A stretch of 64,000 nucleotides of DNA from Calothrix sp. PCC 6303 (GCF_000317435.1 NC_019751.1:1860001-1924000); one strand, 5' to 3'. Positions 1 to 9,641 are shown, numbered from the stretch's first letter. Translations and numbers: made by a program. Notes: a model not told the origin generated them from the sequence alone.

Positions 1-2
1 TA

Positions 3-230
3 CAGATTTTGGATTCATTGTTACCTTTGTACCTGAGTAATCAATTACTAAGAGCATTACAGGAATCAGCAGCTAGCGAACTTGCAGCCCGGATGACGGC
101 TATGAGCAACGCCAGTGAAAATGCAGCCGAATTAATTAACTCTTTGACATTGGGATACAATAAAGCCCGTCAAGCAGCTATTACCCAAGAACTACTTGAG
201 GTTGTTGGTGGTGCAGAAGCGCTGAATTAA
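3..230 (+). CDS. atpG: ATP synthase F1 gamma subunit, C-terminal fragment
   Basis: The window opens inside this gene; only about the last 75 residues are present, read in frame from base 3 to the TAA at 228-230. The visible part ([18 protein letters not shown], then [13 protein letters not shown] and [16 protein letters not shown]) is the conserved C-terminal helix of the F1 gamma chain, the central shaft that turns inside the alpha3-beta3 ring and couples proton flow to ATP synthesis at the thylakoid or plasma membrane. Cyanobacterial papers usually call the gene atpC. The rest of the atp operon would lie upstream, outside the window. No gene follows closely, so this looks like the end of the operon. 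Confidence 0.95.
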   Translation, partial: QILDSLLPLYLSNQLLRALQESAASELAARMTAMSNASENAAELINSLTLGYNKARQAAITQELLEVVGGAEALN

Positions 231-447
231 ATCAGTTATCAGTTATCAGGGGACAGAGAACAGGGAAGATAATATACTTCATAAAACTTATCCTTGCTTC
301 AAACTGATAACTGGATACTTTACCTTTGCTACAGTTAGTTCCGACAAACTCAGTAAAATTAACTGTTCCCTGATAACTGATTTAGCTGATAACTGATTTA
401 ACTGGTAATTTTTGAAATATCGTACTACAATAGGAATATCAAAGCAT
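231..447. repeat. STRR-rich spacer before ssrA
   Basis: The spacer between atpG and ssrA contains several copies of a 7-8 base motif related to CAGTTATCAGTTATCAG and its inverse CTGATAACTGATTTA (around 234-260 and 368-405). These are short tandemly repeated sequences typical of heterocystous cyanobacteria. The same motif recurs near 48.93 kb, 50.06 kb and 63.49 kb in this window. No coding potential or clear promoter could be fixed here. Confidence 0.6.
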
Positions 448-831
448 GGGGCTTTAAAGGTTTCGACGTGGTAGCGAAAGCTGCTCGTTGATGCAGGTCG
501 AGAGGGAGTCGCATCTCGTTAATAAAGGCTCAAAACAATAGATGCAAACAACATCGTTAAATTTGCTCGTAAGGATGCCCTAGTAGCAGCCTAACAAACC
601 CCTCAAAGGTTCGAGCGCTTCTAGTTTGACTCCGTTAAGGATTAGAGGCAAACCCCAACGGATGCACTAGTTAGTTTTCTCTGGTGGGCTAATTGGTAAA
701 GACTTCACCAAAGCATCCTGCCGTTCGGGATAATGAACGATTCCCGCCTAGAGGGTCAGATAGGCTAAACCTGTGAATGATGCGGGAGTAAATACCTATT
801 GCGGACATGGGTTCAATTCCCATAAGCTCCA
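448..831 (+). ncRNA. ssrA: Transfer-messenger RNA (tmRNA)
   Basis: tmRNA rescues stalled ribosomes and tags the unfinished peptide for proteolysis. The tRNA-like acceptor pairs GGGGCT (448-453) with AGCTCC (825-830), with A831 as discriminator; CCA is not complete in the DNA. The T-arm has GGGTTCAATTCCC near the 3' end. The tag reading frame begins at the GCA resume codon at 544-546 and ends at TAA 592-594, giving ANNIVKFARKDALVAA, the tag known from Nostoc-type cyanobacteria. It is one-piece, not permuted. A strong hairpin terminator follows 10 bases downstream. Confidence 0.97.
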
Positions 832-840
832 TTTTTACAT

Positions 841-885
841 AACACCTACTTGAAATCTTATAAATCAAGTAGGTGTTTAATTTTG
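841..885 (+). terminator. Rho-independent terminator of ssrA
   Basis: AACACCTACTTGA (841-853) pairs perfectly with TCAAGTAGGTGTT (865-877) around an 11-base AT-rich loop. A T-rich tail (TTTAATTTTG) follows. It lies directly behind the tmRNA and ahead of thiD, so it most likely ends ssrA transcription. Confidence 0.85.
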
Positions 886-980
886 TTTATGCGATCGCAC
901 CACAAAACAAAGGCTGATTAAATCATGCGATCGCGTTCATCAGATCATACATACATAAAGAATTTCAGTCGGAAAATACG

Positions 981-1805
981 ATGAAAACTGATAGTGCATC
1001 TCAAGTACCCGTGGCAATGACAATTGCTGGTTCTGATAGTGGTGGTGGGGCAGGAATCCAGGCTGATTTGCGGACTTTTGCCTTTCATTGTGTTCATGGT
1101 ACCAGTGCAGTTACTTGCATTACAGCACAAAATACTCTAGGTGTGCGACGGGTTGATGCCATGTCTCCTGAAGCGGTGACGGCTCAAATCGAAGCAGTTG
1201 TCGAAGATATTGGAGTGGATGCGGCAAAAACTGGAATGTTGTTAAACCGAGAAATTATTTTGTGTGTAGCTGAACAGGTACAAAAGTTACAAATTCGTAA
1301 TTTAGTTGTAGATCCTGTAATGGTTTCCCGGACTGGTGCCCAGCTAATTGATGATGCAGCGATACAGACTTTACGGGAGGTTTTAATTCCTCTGGCTGTC
1401 TTAGTGACACCAAATCGTTATGAAGCACAAATTTTGAGTGGTTTGGAGATAAATTCCCTAGATGAAATGAAATTATCAGCTGAAATGATCCAACAAAAAC
1501 TAAGTGCGAAGACGGTTTTAGTTAAAGGTGGAGGAATGTCGGGAGAATTACGGGGGGTCGATGTTTGGTTTGATGGTGAAAGACTAGAAGTTTTAACTAC
1601 TAAGCAAATTGAGACAAAAAACACCCATGGAACTGGCTGTACTCTCTCAGCAGCGATCGCATCCAACTTAGCGCGCCATGAAAACCTTTTAACATCTGTA
1701 AAAAATGCCAAGGAATACTTGACATACGCTTTAACATATGGATTAGATATTGGCAAAGGTCAAGGACCAGTCGGTCATTTTTACCCACTTCAAAAATTGA
1801 GTTGA
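981..1805 (+). CDS. thiD: Hydroxymethylpyrimidine / phosphomethylpyrimidine kinase
   Basis: A ribokinase-fold enzyme of thiamine synthesis that phosphorylates HMP to HMP-P and then HMP-PP in the cytoplasm. The 274 residues match the usual ThiD length. Near the N-terminus is IAGSDSGGGAGIQADLRTF, the substrate-binding signature; mid-protein is VDPVMVSRTGAQL; near the C-terminus is NTHGTGCTLSAAIAS, which holds the GTGC anion hole and the catalytic base region. The ATG at 981 directly precedes the conserved N-terminus. The gene stands alone between ssrA and an unrelated gene. I see no TPP riboswitch in the roughly 95 bases ahead of it. Confidence 0.95.
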   Translation: MKTDSASQVPVAMTIAGSDSGGGAGIQADLRTFAFHCVHGTSAVTCITAQNTLGVRRVDAMSPEAVTAQIEAVVEDIGVDAAKTGMLLNREIILCVAEQVQKLQIRNLVVDPVMVSRTGAQLIDDAAIQTLREVLIPLAVLVTPNRYEAQILSGLEINSLDEMKLSAEMIQQKLSAKTVLVKGGGMSGELRGVDVWFDGERLEVLTTKQIETKNTHGTGCTLSAAIASNLARHENLLTSVKNAKEYLTYALTYGLDIGKGQGPVGHFYPLQKLS

Positions 1806-1959
1806 TGTCTGTGCCAACTATGTTCATATTGAGAAAAGGGATCAAAACCTTTGCTCTCTGCGCACTTTTCTACTATTCTTTGGCATATCCTCCATAAACG
1901 ATTATCACTGATAATATTCTAGTGATCTGTATTACCTATCATTTAGCAATCAATAACTA

Positions 1960-2571
1960 ATGCAAACTGTCACAAATCCGCTACCCAATCCGAATATTGC
2001 TAGCAATTCCAGCCATCCGGCATCTGTTCCATTATCCGTGTATCGTCAGTTGGCAAATGAGTTACAAGCAGCACAGGGTAAAATAAATCAACTCGGTGCC
2101 ACTAATCAGCAACTTGTCCAAGAAAACCAGCTTTTACGGCGAGAAATTAACAAAGTTGTGGAATCGGTGGAAAGTCTACAAAATTTAGTTTCTTCATCTG
2201 AAAGGGAGAATTTTTCCCCCCAAGTCGCAGTTGATATTTTGCGTCAAAACAAAAAAGTCGCCACAGAGACTTCCTCCAACTTTGTAAAAACACGTACATC
2301 TGACAAAAAGTCAGTTCCTAATTCTAATCGTCCCCCTACCACGCCTCCAACTTCAAAGAATCGGCAACCTCGAACTGTACCAAATTACATACCAATATCT
2401 GAAACCTTCTATATTGAGGAGGAAGAAGTTCGCTATGATTACCAACATCACCCTGACGCAGCCGAACTTAACGGCTGGCGATTGTTGATTAGCATTTTTC
2501 TAATTATTATTACCGCTTTTGGGGCTGGATATTTAGTTGTGCGTCCACTATTGGAAATTCGTAGTCGTTAA
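1960..2571 (+). CDS. Coiled-coil protein with C-terminal membrane helix, unknown function
   Basis: A 203-residue protein I do not recognise by name. An N-terminal Asn/Pro/Ser-rich stretch is followed by a predicted coiled coil at about residues 25-75 (QLANELQAAQGKINQL, then QQLVQENQLLRREI). A Ser/Thr/Pro-rich linker follows at 90-145, and an acidic patch (FYIEEEEVRYDYQ) near 150. A single hydrophobic helix at about 172-195 (LLISIFLIIITAFGAGYLVV) ends close to the C-terminus, suggesting a tail-anchored protein with the coiled coil in the cytoplasm. It sits alone between thiD and glnB. Coding potential is convincing; function is open. Confidence 0.8.
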   Translation: MQTVTNPLPNPNIASNSSHPASVPLSVYRQLANELQAAQGKINQLGATNQQLVQENQLLRREINKVVESVESLQNLVSSSERENFSPQVAVDILRQNKKVATETSSNFVKTRTSDKKSVPNSNRPPTTPPTSKNRQPRTVPNYIPISETFYIEEEEVRYDYQHHPDAAELNGWRLLISIFLIIITAFGAGYLVVRPLLEIRSR

Positions 2572-2664
2572 CCCGAAGAATAATTAACATTTACCAATTA
2601 AATCTCTGAAAAAAGATGTTGAAGTCATAAAACCTTGATAAGCGATGGGAATAGCCCTTTTTCT

Positions 2665-2678
2665 GTAACAGAAAATAC
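2665..2678 (+). promoter_or_regulatory. Candidate NtcA-binding site upstream of glnB
   Basis: GTA (2665-2667), eight bases (ACAGAAAA), then TAC (2676-2678) match the NtcA consensus GTAN8TAC exactly. A -10-like GATAAT lies at 2698-2703, about 19 bases downstream, slightly closer than the usual spacing for an NtcA-activated promoter. The site is about 217 bases ahead of the glnB start. NtcA control of glnB is established in cyanobacteria; that this copy is used is inference. Confidence 0.65.
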
Positions 2679-2858
2679 AAAATAATGATAGATTAAAGAT
2701 AATAGCAAATCTCAAATATAAGGTTGCTGAATATGCAAATTGGCGCTAACTTGAGTACGATACTCTCTTATGAAAGCCTTTTGCAGCTTGAATAATACGG
2801 ATTTATTGAGAATTGTCTCGCTATTCAAAGCTTTAGGTGAACGAATCTGGTTAGATAG

Positions 2859-3233
<375 letters not shown>

Positions 3234-3253
3234 CTAGTTATCAAAGAACACTT

Positions 3254-3294
3254 AGGAGACATGTAGAAATAAATATTCTCGCGTCTCCTCAAAA
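3254..3294. terminator. Bidirectional hairpin between glnB and rdgB
   Basis: AGGAGAC (3254-3260) pairs with GTCTCCT (3283-3289) around an AT-rich loop, followed by CAAAAAG. It lies between two convergent stop codons (glnB ends 3233, rdgB ends 3304), so it may stop transcription from both sides. The loop of 22 bases makes it only moderately strong. Confidence 0.5.
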
Positions 3295-3303
3295 AGTTAT
3301 GAT

Positions 3304-3879
3304 TTACGGCTGTAAGGTTTTTAATTTTTGCAATAGAACCGCGAAAGCTTTACCACGATGACTAACTGAACGTTTGATATCTTTTGGCATTTGTGCGTAG
3401 GTTAATTGAGCTTGGGGAACATAAAAAATCGGATCGTATCCAAAACCCCCTTCTCCAGCAGGTTCGTAGAGAATTTCACCACAGCAAGCACCTTCTGATT
3501 GTAATGCGATCGCGCCATCAGGGCGAGCCATAGCAATGGCACAAATAAACTTTGCTTGACGGTTAGATTCATTACCAAGTTCTTTTAATAACCTAGCTAT
3601 TCGCTCAGTATCATTGGCACCATAGCGGGCAGAATACACTCCCGGGGCACCATCTAAAGCATCTACTGCCAATCCAGAATCATCTGCGATCGCCCAATTA
3701 CCTGTAGCTAATGCAACTTGTGATGCTTTGAGTTGGGCGTTTTCCGCAAACGTTGTACCTGTCTCTTCAACATCTAATTCTTCGGGTTTGAGAATTAAAT
3801 CCCAACCTGAATCAACCAGGTAAGCTTGCATTTCACCTAATTTACCTGGGTTTCCAGTGGCAACTACCAATTTAGTCAT
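3304..3879 (-). CDS. rdgB: Non-canonical purine NTP pyrophosphatase (XTP/dITP)
   Basis: Ham1/RdgB-family enzyme that hydrolyses dITP, XTP and dUTP-like damaged nucleotides to monophosphates, keeping them out of DNA and RNA. The 191 residues are standard. Family motifs are visible: VVATGNPGKLGEM at the N-terminus (substrate loop), ETGTTFAENAQLKA, AIADDSGLAVDALDGAPGVYSARY (metal-binding DDSG and purine pocket), GGFGYDPIFY, and SHRGKAF near the C-terminus. The ATG at 3877-3879 precedes the conserved start exactly. It converges on glnB. Confidence 0.95.
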   Translation of the reverse strand: MTKLVVATGNPGKLGEMQAYLVDSGWDLILKPEELDVEETGTTFAENAQLKASQVALATGNWAIADDSGLAVDALDGAPGVYSARYGANDTERIARLLKELGNESNRQAKFICAIAMARPDGAIALQSEGACCGEILYEPAGEGGFGYDPIFYVPQAQLTYAQMPKDIKRSVSHRGKAFAVLLQKLKTLQP

Positions 3880-3957
3880 TAGTTATTATTTAAAAGTCTC
3901 TACTTTTGGGTGTTCACTACCGTTGATAAATTAATTGTAGGTGGAATGCGATCCTGC

Positions 3958-4524
3958 CTATACTTGCAACTCAAATCCAGGTAAAACATTTTCTCCAGAA
4001 ATAATCGCTGGCATTTGGATTACTTCTACAGGTTTTCCAAGTCGATATATTTCTACTTGGTTATCTTGAGGATTAATTAGCCAACCCAAACCCAAACCAT
4101 TTTCTTGGTATTCCTGCATTTTATCTTGGATATAAACAAGCCTATCAGTTGCAGAGCGTAGTTCAATCAGAAAATCTGGTATAAGTGGCGGAAATTTCTT
4201 TCGCTGTTCTATTGTTAAGGCTTCCCAACGTTCCAACTGTACCCAAGCTGCATCAGGAGAACGTTTTGCAGCATTTGGAAGTATAAAGATAGTTGAAGAA
4301 CTAAAAACTTTTCCTAATTTTGCTTGACGATTCCAATTATTCAAATCTGTGATTAAATCTGCTTCTTGATTTCCGCTTTCTCCTCCTACTGGTGGCAAAA
4401 TTATTAATTCTCCTGCTGCGCTCATTTCCAGGTTTAAATCGCCATTAGCAACACACAATTGATAAAATTGCTCATCGGTTAAATGATGAGCAATCGGCTC
4501 TAGATTGATCACAACGCTACTCAT
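3958..4524 (-). CDS. Uma2-family (DUF820) endonuclease-like protein
   Basis: A 188-residue member of the Uma2/DUF820 group, a restriction-endonuclease-fold family greatly expanded in cyanobacteria. Visible family features are MSAAGELIILPPVGGESG near the N-terminus, SPDAAWV at about residue 90, PDFLIELRSATDRL at about 117 (the D...E.. part of the PD-(D/E)xK-like core) and the C-terminal GLGLGWLINPQDNQVEIYR. The biological role of these proteins is not settled; many lie near mobile DNA. It is adjacent to rdgB on the same strand, but no operon is evident. Confidence 0.85.
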   Translation of the reverse strand: MSSVVINLEPIAHHLTDEQFYQLCVANGDLNLEMSAAGELIILPPVGGESGNQEADLITDLNNWNRQAKLGKVFSSSTIFILPNAAKRSPDAAWVQLERWEALTIEQRKKFPPLIPDFLIELRSATDRLVYIQDKMQEYQENGLGLGWLINPQDNQVEIYRLGKPVEVIQMPAIISGENVLPGFELQV

Positions 4525-4648
4525 TCAACCTTTCCTCTGCTCAGTTACCAGGTATCAGAGAATTTCTAGTATTATCGAGGCTTTAACTCATACCAAAAAT
4601 CAGTAAAGAGTAATAACTGTTTACTAATACCTGATAACTGAATTTTAC

Positions 4649-6088
4649 CTATTTTTCAGCCCACTGTTTTGCCCAAGCTAGCGTACTATGAACATCTTCC
4701 AAGGTTGCAGCTTCACAATATAGTCGAAGTACAGGTTCAGTTCCACTAAAGCGAATCATCAACCAACGTTGATCAGCAAGACGGTACTTATAACCATCAA
4801 TTGTCTGACAGCTAATTACTGCTTGTCCAGCAATTTCCTTAAGTGGTTCCTGTTGGAGTTGCGTGAGTAATTTTGCTCGAACTTCCATGCTTGCTAAGGG
4901 TAAATCTATCCGATCATAGGCTGAATCGAACCCGGTTTTGGTTTGCAGTTCCCGGTAATATTCGCCCAAATCTAAGCCAGAATCTACCATAGCTTCCAAT
5001 ACATACAAAGCCGATAGCAGTGCATCCCGTTCCGGAATATGGCTACCATAACCAATACCACCGGATTCTTCACCACCTAGTAGCACTTTCGCATCTAACA
5101 TCCTGTCGGCAATATATTTATAACCTACGGGTGTCTCAAACATCTCCAAGTTGTGCAATTTTGCCACTAGAGGCATCAAATCGGAACCGCTGACGGTTTT
5201 AACAATTTCCCCAGTAAAACCACGTCGTAGAGTTAAATGATCAATAAGGATAGGGATTAAAACTTGGGAACTGAGGAAATTACCAGCACCATCTACAGCC
5301 GCAATGCGATCGCTGTCGCCGTCAAATACTAATGCTACTGTTAATTTATTGGGATTTTGTTCGCGGTGAGTCTTCATAACCCCAAATAATTTTGAGAGAT
5401 ATTTGGGTAAAGGTTCTGGGGCACCTCCTTCAAATAAAGGATCCCTTTCGCTATTAATTTCCCTAACTCCATCCCCTAATAACATTCCTAATCCACCAGA
5501 TGCTGCACCATGCATCACATCGGCAAATAGGGTTAGTTTCCCGGATGCGATCGCATCTCGAATCTTCCCGATATCAACCTTACTAGTTAAACCTTGACAA
5601 TAACTAGTCCAAGGATTAAAACTCTCGATTTTGCCGGGTTTACTAGCCGGTGTTACAGGAGTTGATAGCTGTGCTTCAATTTCCTTAGTGACTTCCTGTG
5701 GTACAGAACCACCAAAAGCACTTTTAACTTTTAAGCCTGAGTATTTTCCCGGATTATGACTAGCTGTAATTACCAAAGCCCCCAAAGCATTCTCCTGTTT
5801 AGCAGCCCAGCTAAACGCCGGAGTTGGGGCAAATATTTCACTAAATAACACATCAAACCCAGCCGCAGAAACCACCTCAGCTACCTTCTGAGCAAATTCC
5901 TCAGACATAAACCGACGGTCATAACCTACAATAATTGTTCGGCTACCTGTTTGTTGCCCATATGTATCCAATAGAACTTTTGCTGCAACTGGTGCTACAA
6001 GAGCCACACGTTCAAATGTAAACTCATCCGCAATCACACCACGCCATCCATCTGTACCAAACTTGATTGAGTTATCTACGACTGACAT
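4649..6088 (-). CDS. Phosphoglucomutase / phosphomannomutase family protein
   Basis: An alpha-D-phosphohexomutase of 479 residues. It interconverts hexose 1- and 6-phosphates, feeding glycogen, cell wall and exopolysaccharide synthesis. Domain order is readable: KFGTDGWRGVIADEFT at the N-terminus, the phosphoserine loop LVITASHNPGKYSGLK near residue 110, the metal-binding loop FDGDSDRIAAVD near 255, a sugar-binding GGEESGGIGYG near 340, and the phosphate-binding RFSGTEPVLRLY near the C-terminus. All catalytic motifs are present. Whether glucose or mannose is preferred, and whether this is the main pgm, cannot be decided from the sequence. Confidence 0.9.
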   Translation of the reverse strand: MSVVDNSIKFGTDGWRGVIADEFTFERVALVAPVAAKVLLDTYGQQTGSRTIIVGYDRRFMSEEFAQKVAEVVSAAGFDVLFSEIFAPTPAFSWAAKQENALGALVITASHNPGKYSGLKVKSAFGGSVPQEVTKEIEAQLSTPVTPASKPGKIESFNPWTSYCQGLTSKVDIGKIRDAIASGKLTLFADVMHGAASGGLGMLLGDGVREINSERDPLFEGGAPEPLPKYLSKLFGVMKTHREQNPNKLTVALVFDGDSDRIAAVDGAGNFLSSQVLIPILIDHLTLRRGFTGEIVKTVSGSDLMPLVAKLHNLEMFETPVGYKYIADRMLDAKVLLGGEESGGIGYGSHIPERDALLSALYVLEAMVDSGLDLGEYYRELQTKTGFDSAYDRIDLPLASMEVRAKLLTQLQQEPLKEIAGQAVISCQTIDGYKYRLADQRWLMIRFSGTEPVLRLYCEAATLEDVHSTLAWAKQWAEK

Positions 6089-6680
6089 CGAGTTTTCCTA
6101 GCTTTTCAAATAAGGATTCTAGCATTTACACGGGGCACCCGGTAACAAAAACATTAAGTAAGTAGAATGTGTACCTAAGTTTATTTTAGTAGGTATAGTA
6201 CAGAAGTTGGTAAAAAAATTTTAATTGTTTAGGCATAAACACTTCTTGAAAATGCTTGCGATTATCCAGTATTCATTGATATTTGCAAATCTCCATCCTG
6301 TCAAAGGTTTCTAATTCCTTAGAGTTTCCATCCTTTTAAATGGTCTGAAATTTTCAATTTAGAATACCCTCAGGCTGAAGTCTGGACGGGCGGTTGCTAC
6401 ACGGACATTAGAACTTCCCGCAGGATAGCTGCCTACGTAGGCTAATTACATGGATCTCATCTTAATATCAAAATGGTATAACTTCCTAAATAAGATGAAT
6501 ATTGAAGTTAATATTTTCATTAGTGTATTTACTGAGAAATTTTCAACATCCTCAAAAATGAGAATCAGGTGTTAAAACTGATCTATAACCTCAACTATCT
6601 ATGCCGGATATATTCAGATTCCGTAAGTATAGATTAGATGTGATAAAAATATCAATTATCCAAAATATTAGAAGCTAATT
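6089..6680. other. Intergenic region without a gene
   Basis: About 590 bases between divergently placed genes. It is AT-rich with a short GC-richer patch at about 6370-6445 (GCTGCCTACGTAGGC, a small palindrome) of the kind dispersed in cyanobacterial spacers. No open frame of convincing length, RNA gene or clear promoter was found. Promoters for the mutase (leftward) and the glycosyltransferase (rightward) presumably lie here. Confidence 0.5.
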
Positions 6681-7904
6681 ATGCGTATTCTCATGCTTTC
6701 CTCAACATTTCCTTATCCTCCAAGTCGTGGGGGAACAGAAATTAGAACTTTTAATTTATTGAGATATCTACGCCACAGTCATGATATTACTCTCTTAACA
6801 CAACGCCATCAAGATGTAACAGACGCTGATGTCGAGGAATTAAAAAAATGGGTGAGTCATCTGTTAATTTTTGCTTTACCAGCGGAACCCATTCCCCAAA
6901 AAGGTATGAGTGGATTGTTTGCTAAAGCTGGGAGGTTTATAGAATCAGTGGCTAAAGCTACTCCTGTAAATGTTTTGCATCGCTATTCTCCGGAAATTCA
7001 AGACTTAGTAGACAGCTACGTACGGGAGGGAAAATGTGATGTGATTACCTGCGAACATAGCGTGAATGAAATATATATCAGACCAGAATTTCGTCACCGT
7101 GTAAATACGGTTGTTGATATTCATAGTTCTGTTTGTGGGTGGACTCGTGATCATTTAGAAATGGGTGCTTCTCCCCATCCACTCCGAGATAGGTTATCTC
7201 TAGCTCTAATTTTAAAGCGCTACGAAAAAAAATATAGCTCAAAGTTCTCTTCTATTGTTGTCACCACCGAAGATGACCGTCAAGAATTTATTAAACTACG
7301 ACCGGATATTAAAATTGAAGTAATTCCTAATGGAGTTGATTTAGAATTATTTCCTTATCGTTCTAATGATCCAGGTGGAACTAATCTTAGCTTTGTTGGA
7401 GCAATGGATGCATCCCATAATATTGATGCAGCACGTTTTTTTGCGATTGAAATATTACCAGAGTTACAGAAACACCATCCTGATATTACCTTTAGTATTG
7501 TAGGTGCAAGACCAACTCCAGAGGTATTGGAATTAAAAAATTTACCAGGGGTCATTGTAACTGGTAAAGTGGATTCGATGGTGGGTTACTTACACCAATC
7601 AATTATTTCTGTAATTCCCTTACGAACAGGGTTTGGGATTAAAAATAAGACCTTAGAAGCAATGGCAGCAGGGCTACCTGTGGTGGGAAGCGATCGCGCT
7701 TTAGAAGGATTAGCTGTAGACTCGAATAATCTGCCACTAAGGGCTTTACGTGCTAATCATAAAGATGAATACGTCACTGCTATCTCTCAATTACTGGAAA
7801 ACCCACAATTACGCAGTGAATTATCTCAAAATGCCAGGGAATACGTGGAAACTGAATTCACTTGGGAAAGTGCAGGCAGGCGCTACGAAAAAGTCTTACT
7901 GTAA
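6681..7904 (+). CDS. GT4-family glycosyltransferase
   Basis: A 407-residue GT-B fold transferase, probably moving a sugar from a nucleotide donor to a lipid-linked or polysaccharide acceptor at the inner face of the membrane. The N-terminal MLSSTFPYPPSRGGTEIRTF is the acceptor-side glycine loop; the C-terminal half has VIPNGVDLELFPY, LSFVGAMDASHNIDAARFF and PLRTGFGIKNKTLEAMAAG (about residues 313-331), the donor-binding E-x7-E-type region. The layout resembles the transferases associated with PEP-CTERM/exopolysaccharide loci (TIGR03087-like), but no such partners are present here. The substrate is unknown. A strong hairpin follows the stop codon. Confidence 0.88.
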   Translation: MRILMLSSTFPYPPSRGGTEIRTFNLLRYLRHSHDITLLTQRHQDVTDADVEELKKWVSHLLIFALPAEPIPQKGMSGLFAKAGRFIESVAKATPVNVLHRYSPEIQDLVDSYVREGKCDVITCEHSVNEIYIRPEFRHRVNTVVDIHSSVCGWTRDHLEMGASPHPLRDRLSLALILKRYEKKYSSKFSSIVVTTEDDRQEFIKLRPDIKIEVIPNGVDLELFPYRSNDPGGTNLSFVGAMDASHNIDAARFFAIEILPELQKHHPDITFSIVGARPTPEVLELKNLPGVIVTGKVDSMVGYLHQSIISVIPLRTGFGIKNKTLEAMAAGLPVVGSDRALEGLAVDSNNLPLRALRANHKDEYVTAISQLLENPQLRSELSQNAREYVETEFTWESAGRRYEKVLL

Positions 7905-7914
7905 TCGTGGAAAC

Positions 7915-7939
7915 ATCCCATACACTTGGAGTATGGGAT
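7915..7939 (+). terminator. Hairpin downstream of the glycosyltransferase
   Basis: ATCCCATAC (7915-7923) and GTATGGGAT (7931-7939) form a perfect 9-bp stem with a 7-base loop, starting 10 bases after the TAA. No long T-run follows, so termination is plausible rather than certain. Confidence 0.6.
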
Positions 7940-8006
7940 ATCCTGTAAAATTCCCCACTTATTTAGATTAATTTGGGAAATAAGTGAAGAATCCATTTTT
8001 GAAGCC

Positions 8007-8303
8007 CTATTGCTGCATAATTGGAGCCATAAAAACTCGACTTTGGATAGGAATTCTGTATTTTGGACTTGCTTGAGGTTGTTGTATAGATTCTCCCGCT
8101 TCTGCTTGAACGATTTTATCTGAATTATCTACAACCTTCGCTGCATCTTCATTTTCCACAGAAACAGATTTTTCAAAATTTACTGTGCCTGTTGTCTCAT
8201 CATTTTGTTGTAGAGTTGGTGTTTGTGCAAACGATGAAGTTGTAAATAAAGTAAAGTTAAATGAAATTGCAGTAAATATTAAGCACAGATATTTATGTTT
8301 CAT
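8007..8303 (-). CDS. Small predicted secreted protein, unknown function
   Basis: A 98-residue reading frame with a clear Sec-type signal peptide: MKHKYLCL followed by a hydrophobic core and a cleavage-like SSFAQT at about residues 24-29. The mature part is acidic and Gln/Val-rich with no motif I recognise, ending KYRIPIQSRVFMAPIMQQ. It converges on the glycosyltransferase. The signal peptide favours a real gene; the remainder gives no function. It may be a lineage-specific periplasmic protein. Confidence 0.55.
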   Translation of the reverse strand: MKHKYLCLIFTAISFNFTLFTTSSFAQTPTLQQNDETTGTVNFEKSVSVENEDAAKVVDNSDKIVQAEAGESIQQPQASPKYRIPIQSRVFMAPIMQQ

Positions 8304-9089
8304 TGTTTAGTGTCCATTCTCAAAATAAAGGTTAAAATAGTTGCACTCTTGAAACATCACATCTCAACCCCTAACTATCTTCCTCACTTAATCCTCACAA
8401 AACCAAAAGTAAGCACACATAAAAAAGTTTGAGTTTCCGAGGGCAACTATAGCGATTCTCAGTTGAGTTAAATACAATTTTTGGTCAAAAATACCGCGAG
8501 GACATGGCTTACTTCTCGGTTTCGGAGTAACTTTTTTGCCCTGATTACGCTGATTTGTATCTCATTCAAATGGGAAGTGCTATATATTCAATCTAAAGGT
8601 AAAATCTAGCGATATTAAAGCGAATATCTACCGAAGTTATAAATTGATTTTTATGGATAAAATTCATCAATAATATAAAAAATGACTAGAATTTTCTATC
8701 AAATTTTTATCAACACTATTAAGTACACTTACAGCATTTTGCAACTACATAAAGTAGACCCTTCCCCGATACTTAACTTAATAATGGGATAGGTATTTTT
8801 CTAAATCACAAAGTTCATATCTTCTGTCAACACATAAAACTATGCAAAGAAGGGCGAAAATTTAGAAAATATTTATGTAATATTACGTAGAGATTATTTA
8901 TGATAAATATGTAGATCGTAAATAAGCGAACGCACAGTATATGAATACCAAAAGTGTATGAATAAAAATGGGGAAATTCCATCAGAATACACAGCCTAGG
9001 CACAGCCACCCCAAATCTTTGCGCTTGCCCCAACTGCCTACTGCCTTGTTATAACGACAATTTTCAACACCCACCTACTTAATATTTAT
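8304..9089. other. AT-rich intergenic region
   Basis: Nearly 790 bases with no convincing gene on either strand. It is strongly AT-rich, and the only GC-richer patch (about 8980-9045) ends in CAACTGCCTACTGCCTTG, a fragment of the dispersed CTGCCTACTGCCT repeat also seen at 29.10 kb. No RNA gene was recognised. The promoter of the secreted protein should lie at its left edge. Confidence 0.5.
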
Positions 9090-9641
9090 TCACTGCTCAA
9101 TTAATAGCTTGGGATTAGCTGTAAGAATTGTCAGGTTAGAACCACTAAAGTCTGCATCATGGGTTACTAATTTCAAATTATCAGCCCGGCATAATTCTGC
9201 CAGAACTTGGTCATTAAAATCTGCTTCTCCACCTGCATATTCAGTCAAAATTGAAACTATTTCCGCAGAATTGAATCTACTTCTGGTTGGTTCAGATTTT
9301 TCTAATATTTTTCTAGCTCTACGGGCAATTTGTTCGGCAACAGGTTTAAAATGAGAACTATTACGAAATAACTTATAATCAGTTGGTTTATTGCCAGTGG
9401 GCAATTTGTTATAGAAAAACCGTGCATAGGCATTGATAAATTCAGACAGTACCAAAGCATCTAGCACTATAGGACAACCCGCACCACGAATCCTGCGTAA
9501 TGCGGATGTGTAAGCATATCGATACTGTGAAGAAATATGACTGGGTGGACCGTAAATATACATCCAGATATTCGCATCAAACAATACTCCATCGCGGGAG
9601 TTAAATTGGTAAGACTCAATGGAGTAGACTTGCTTAGTCAT
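9090..9641 (-). CDS. PIN-domain protein (putative ribonuclease)
   Basis: Read from the ATG at 9639-9641 it is 183 residues; two more residues would need a TTG start. The PIN metal-binding acid pattern is visible: LFDANIWMY near residue 22, LVLSEFINAY near 85, a central DFNDQVLAEL and LVTHDADFSG near 165. PIN proteins are Mg-dependent RNases, often toxins. It is the downstream gene of a pair with a STAS-like DUF4325 gene (48-base gap, same strand), so both are probably co-transcribed. The chain is longer than a typical VapC (about 130), with an extra segment at about 90-120. Its role as a toxin is inference. Confidence 0.75.
   Translation of the reverse strand: MTKQVYSIESYQFNSRDGVLFDANIWMYIYGPPSHISSQYRYAYTSALRRIRGAGCPIVLDALVLSEFINAYARFFYNKLPTGNKPTDYKLFRNSSHFKPVAEQIARRARKILEKSEPTRSRFNSAEIVSILTEYAGGEADFNDQVLAELCRADNLKLVTHDADFSGSNLTILTANPKLLIEQ

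Noticed and set aside
870-980. Possible TPP riboswitch ahead of thiD
   Set aside because: The interval is too short after the ssrA terminator and no CTGAGA / ACCTGATC-type thi-box motifs are present.
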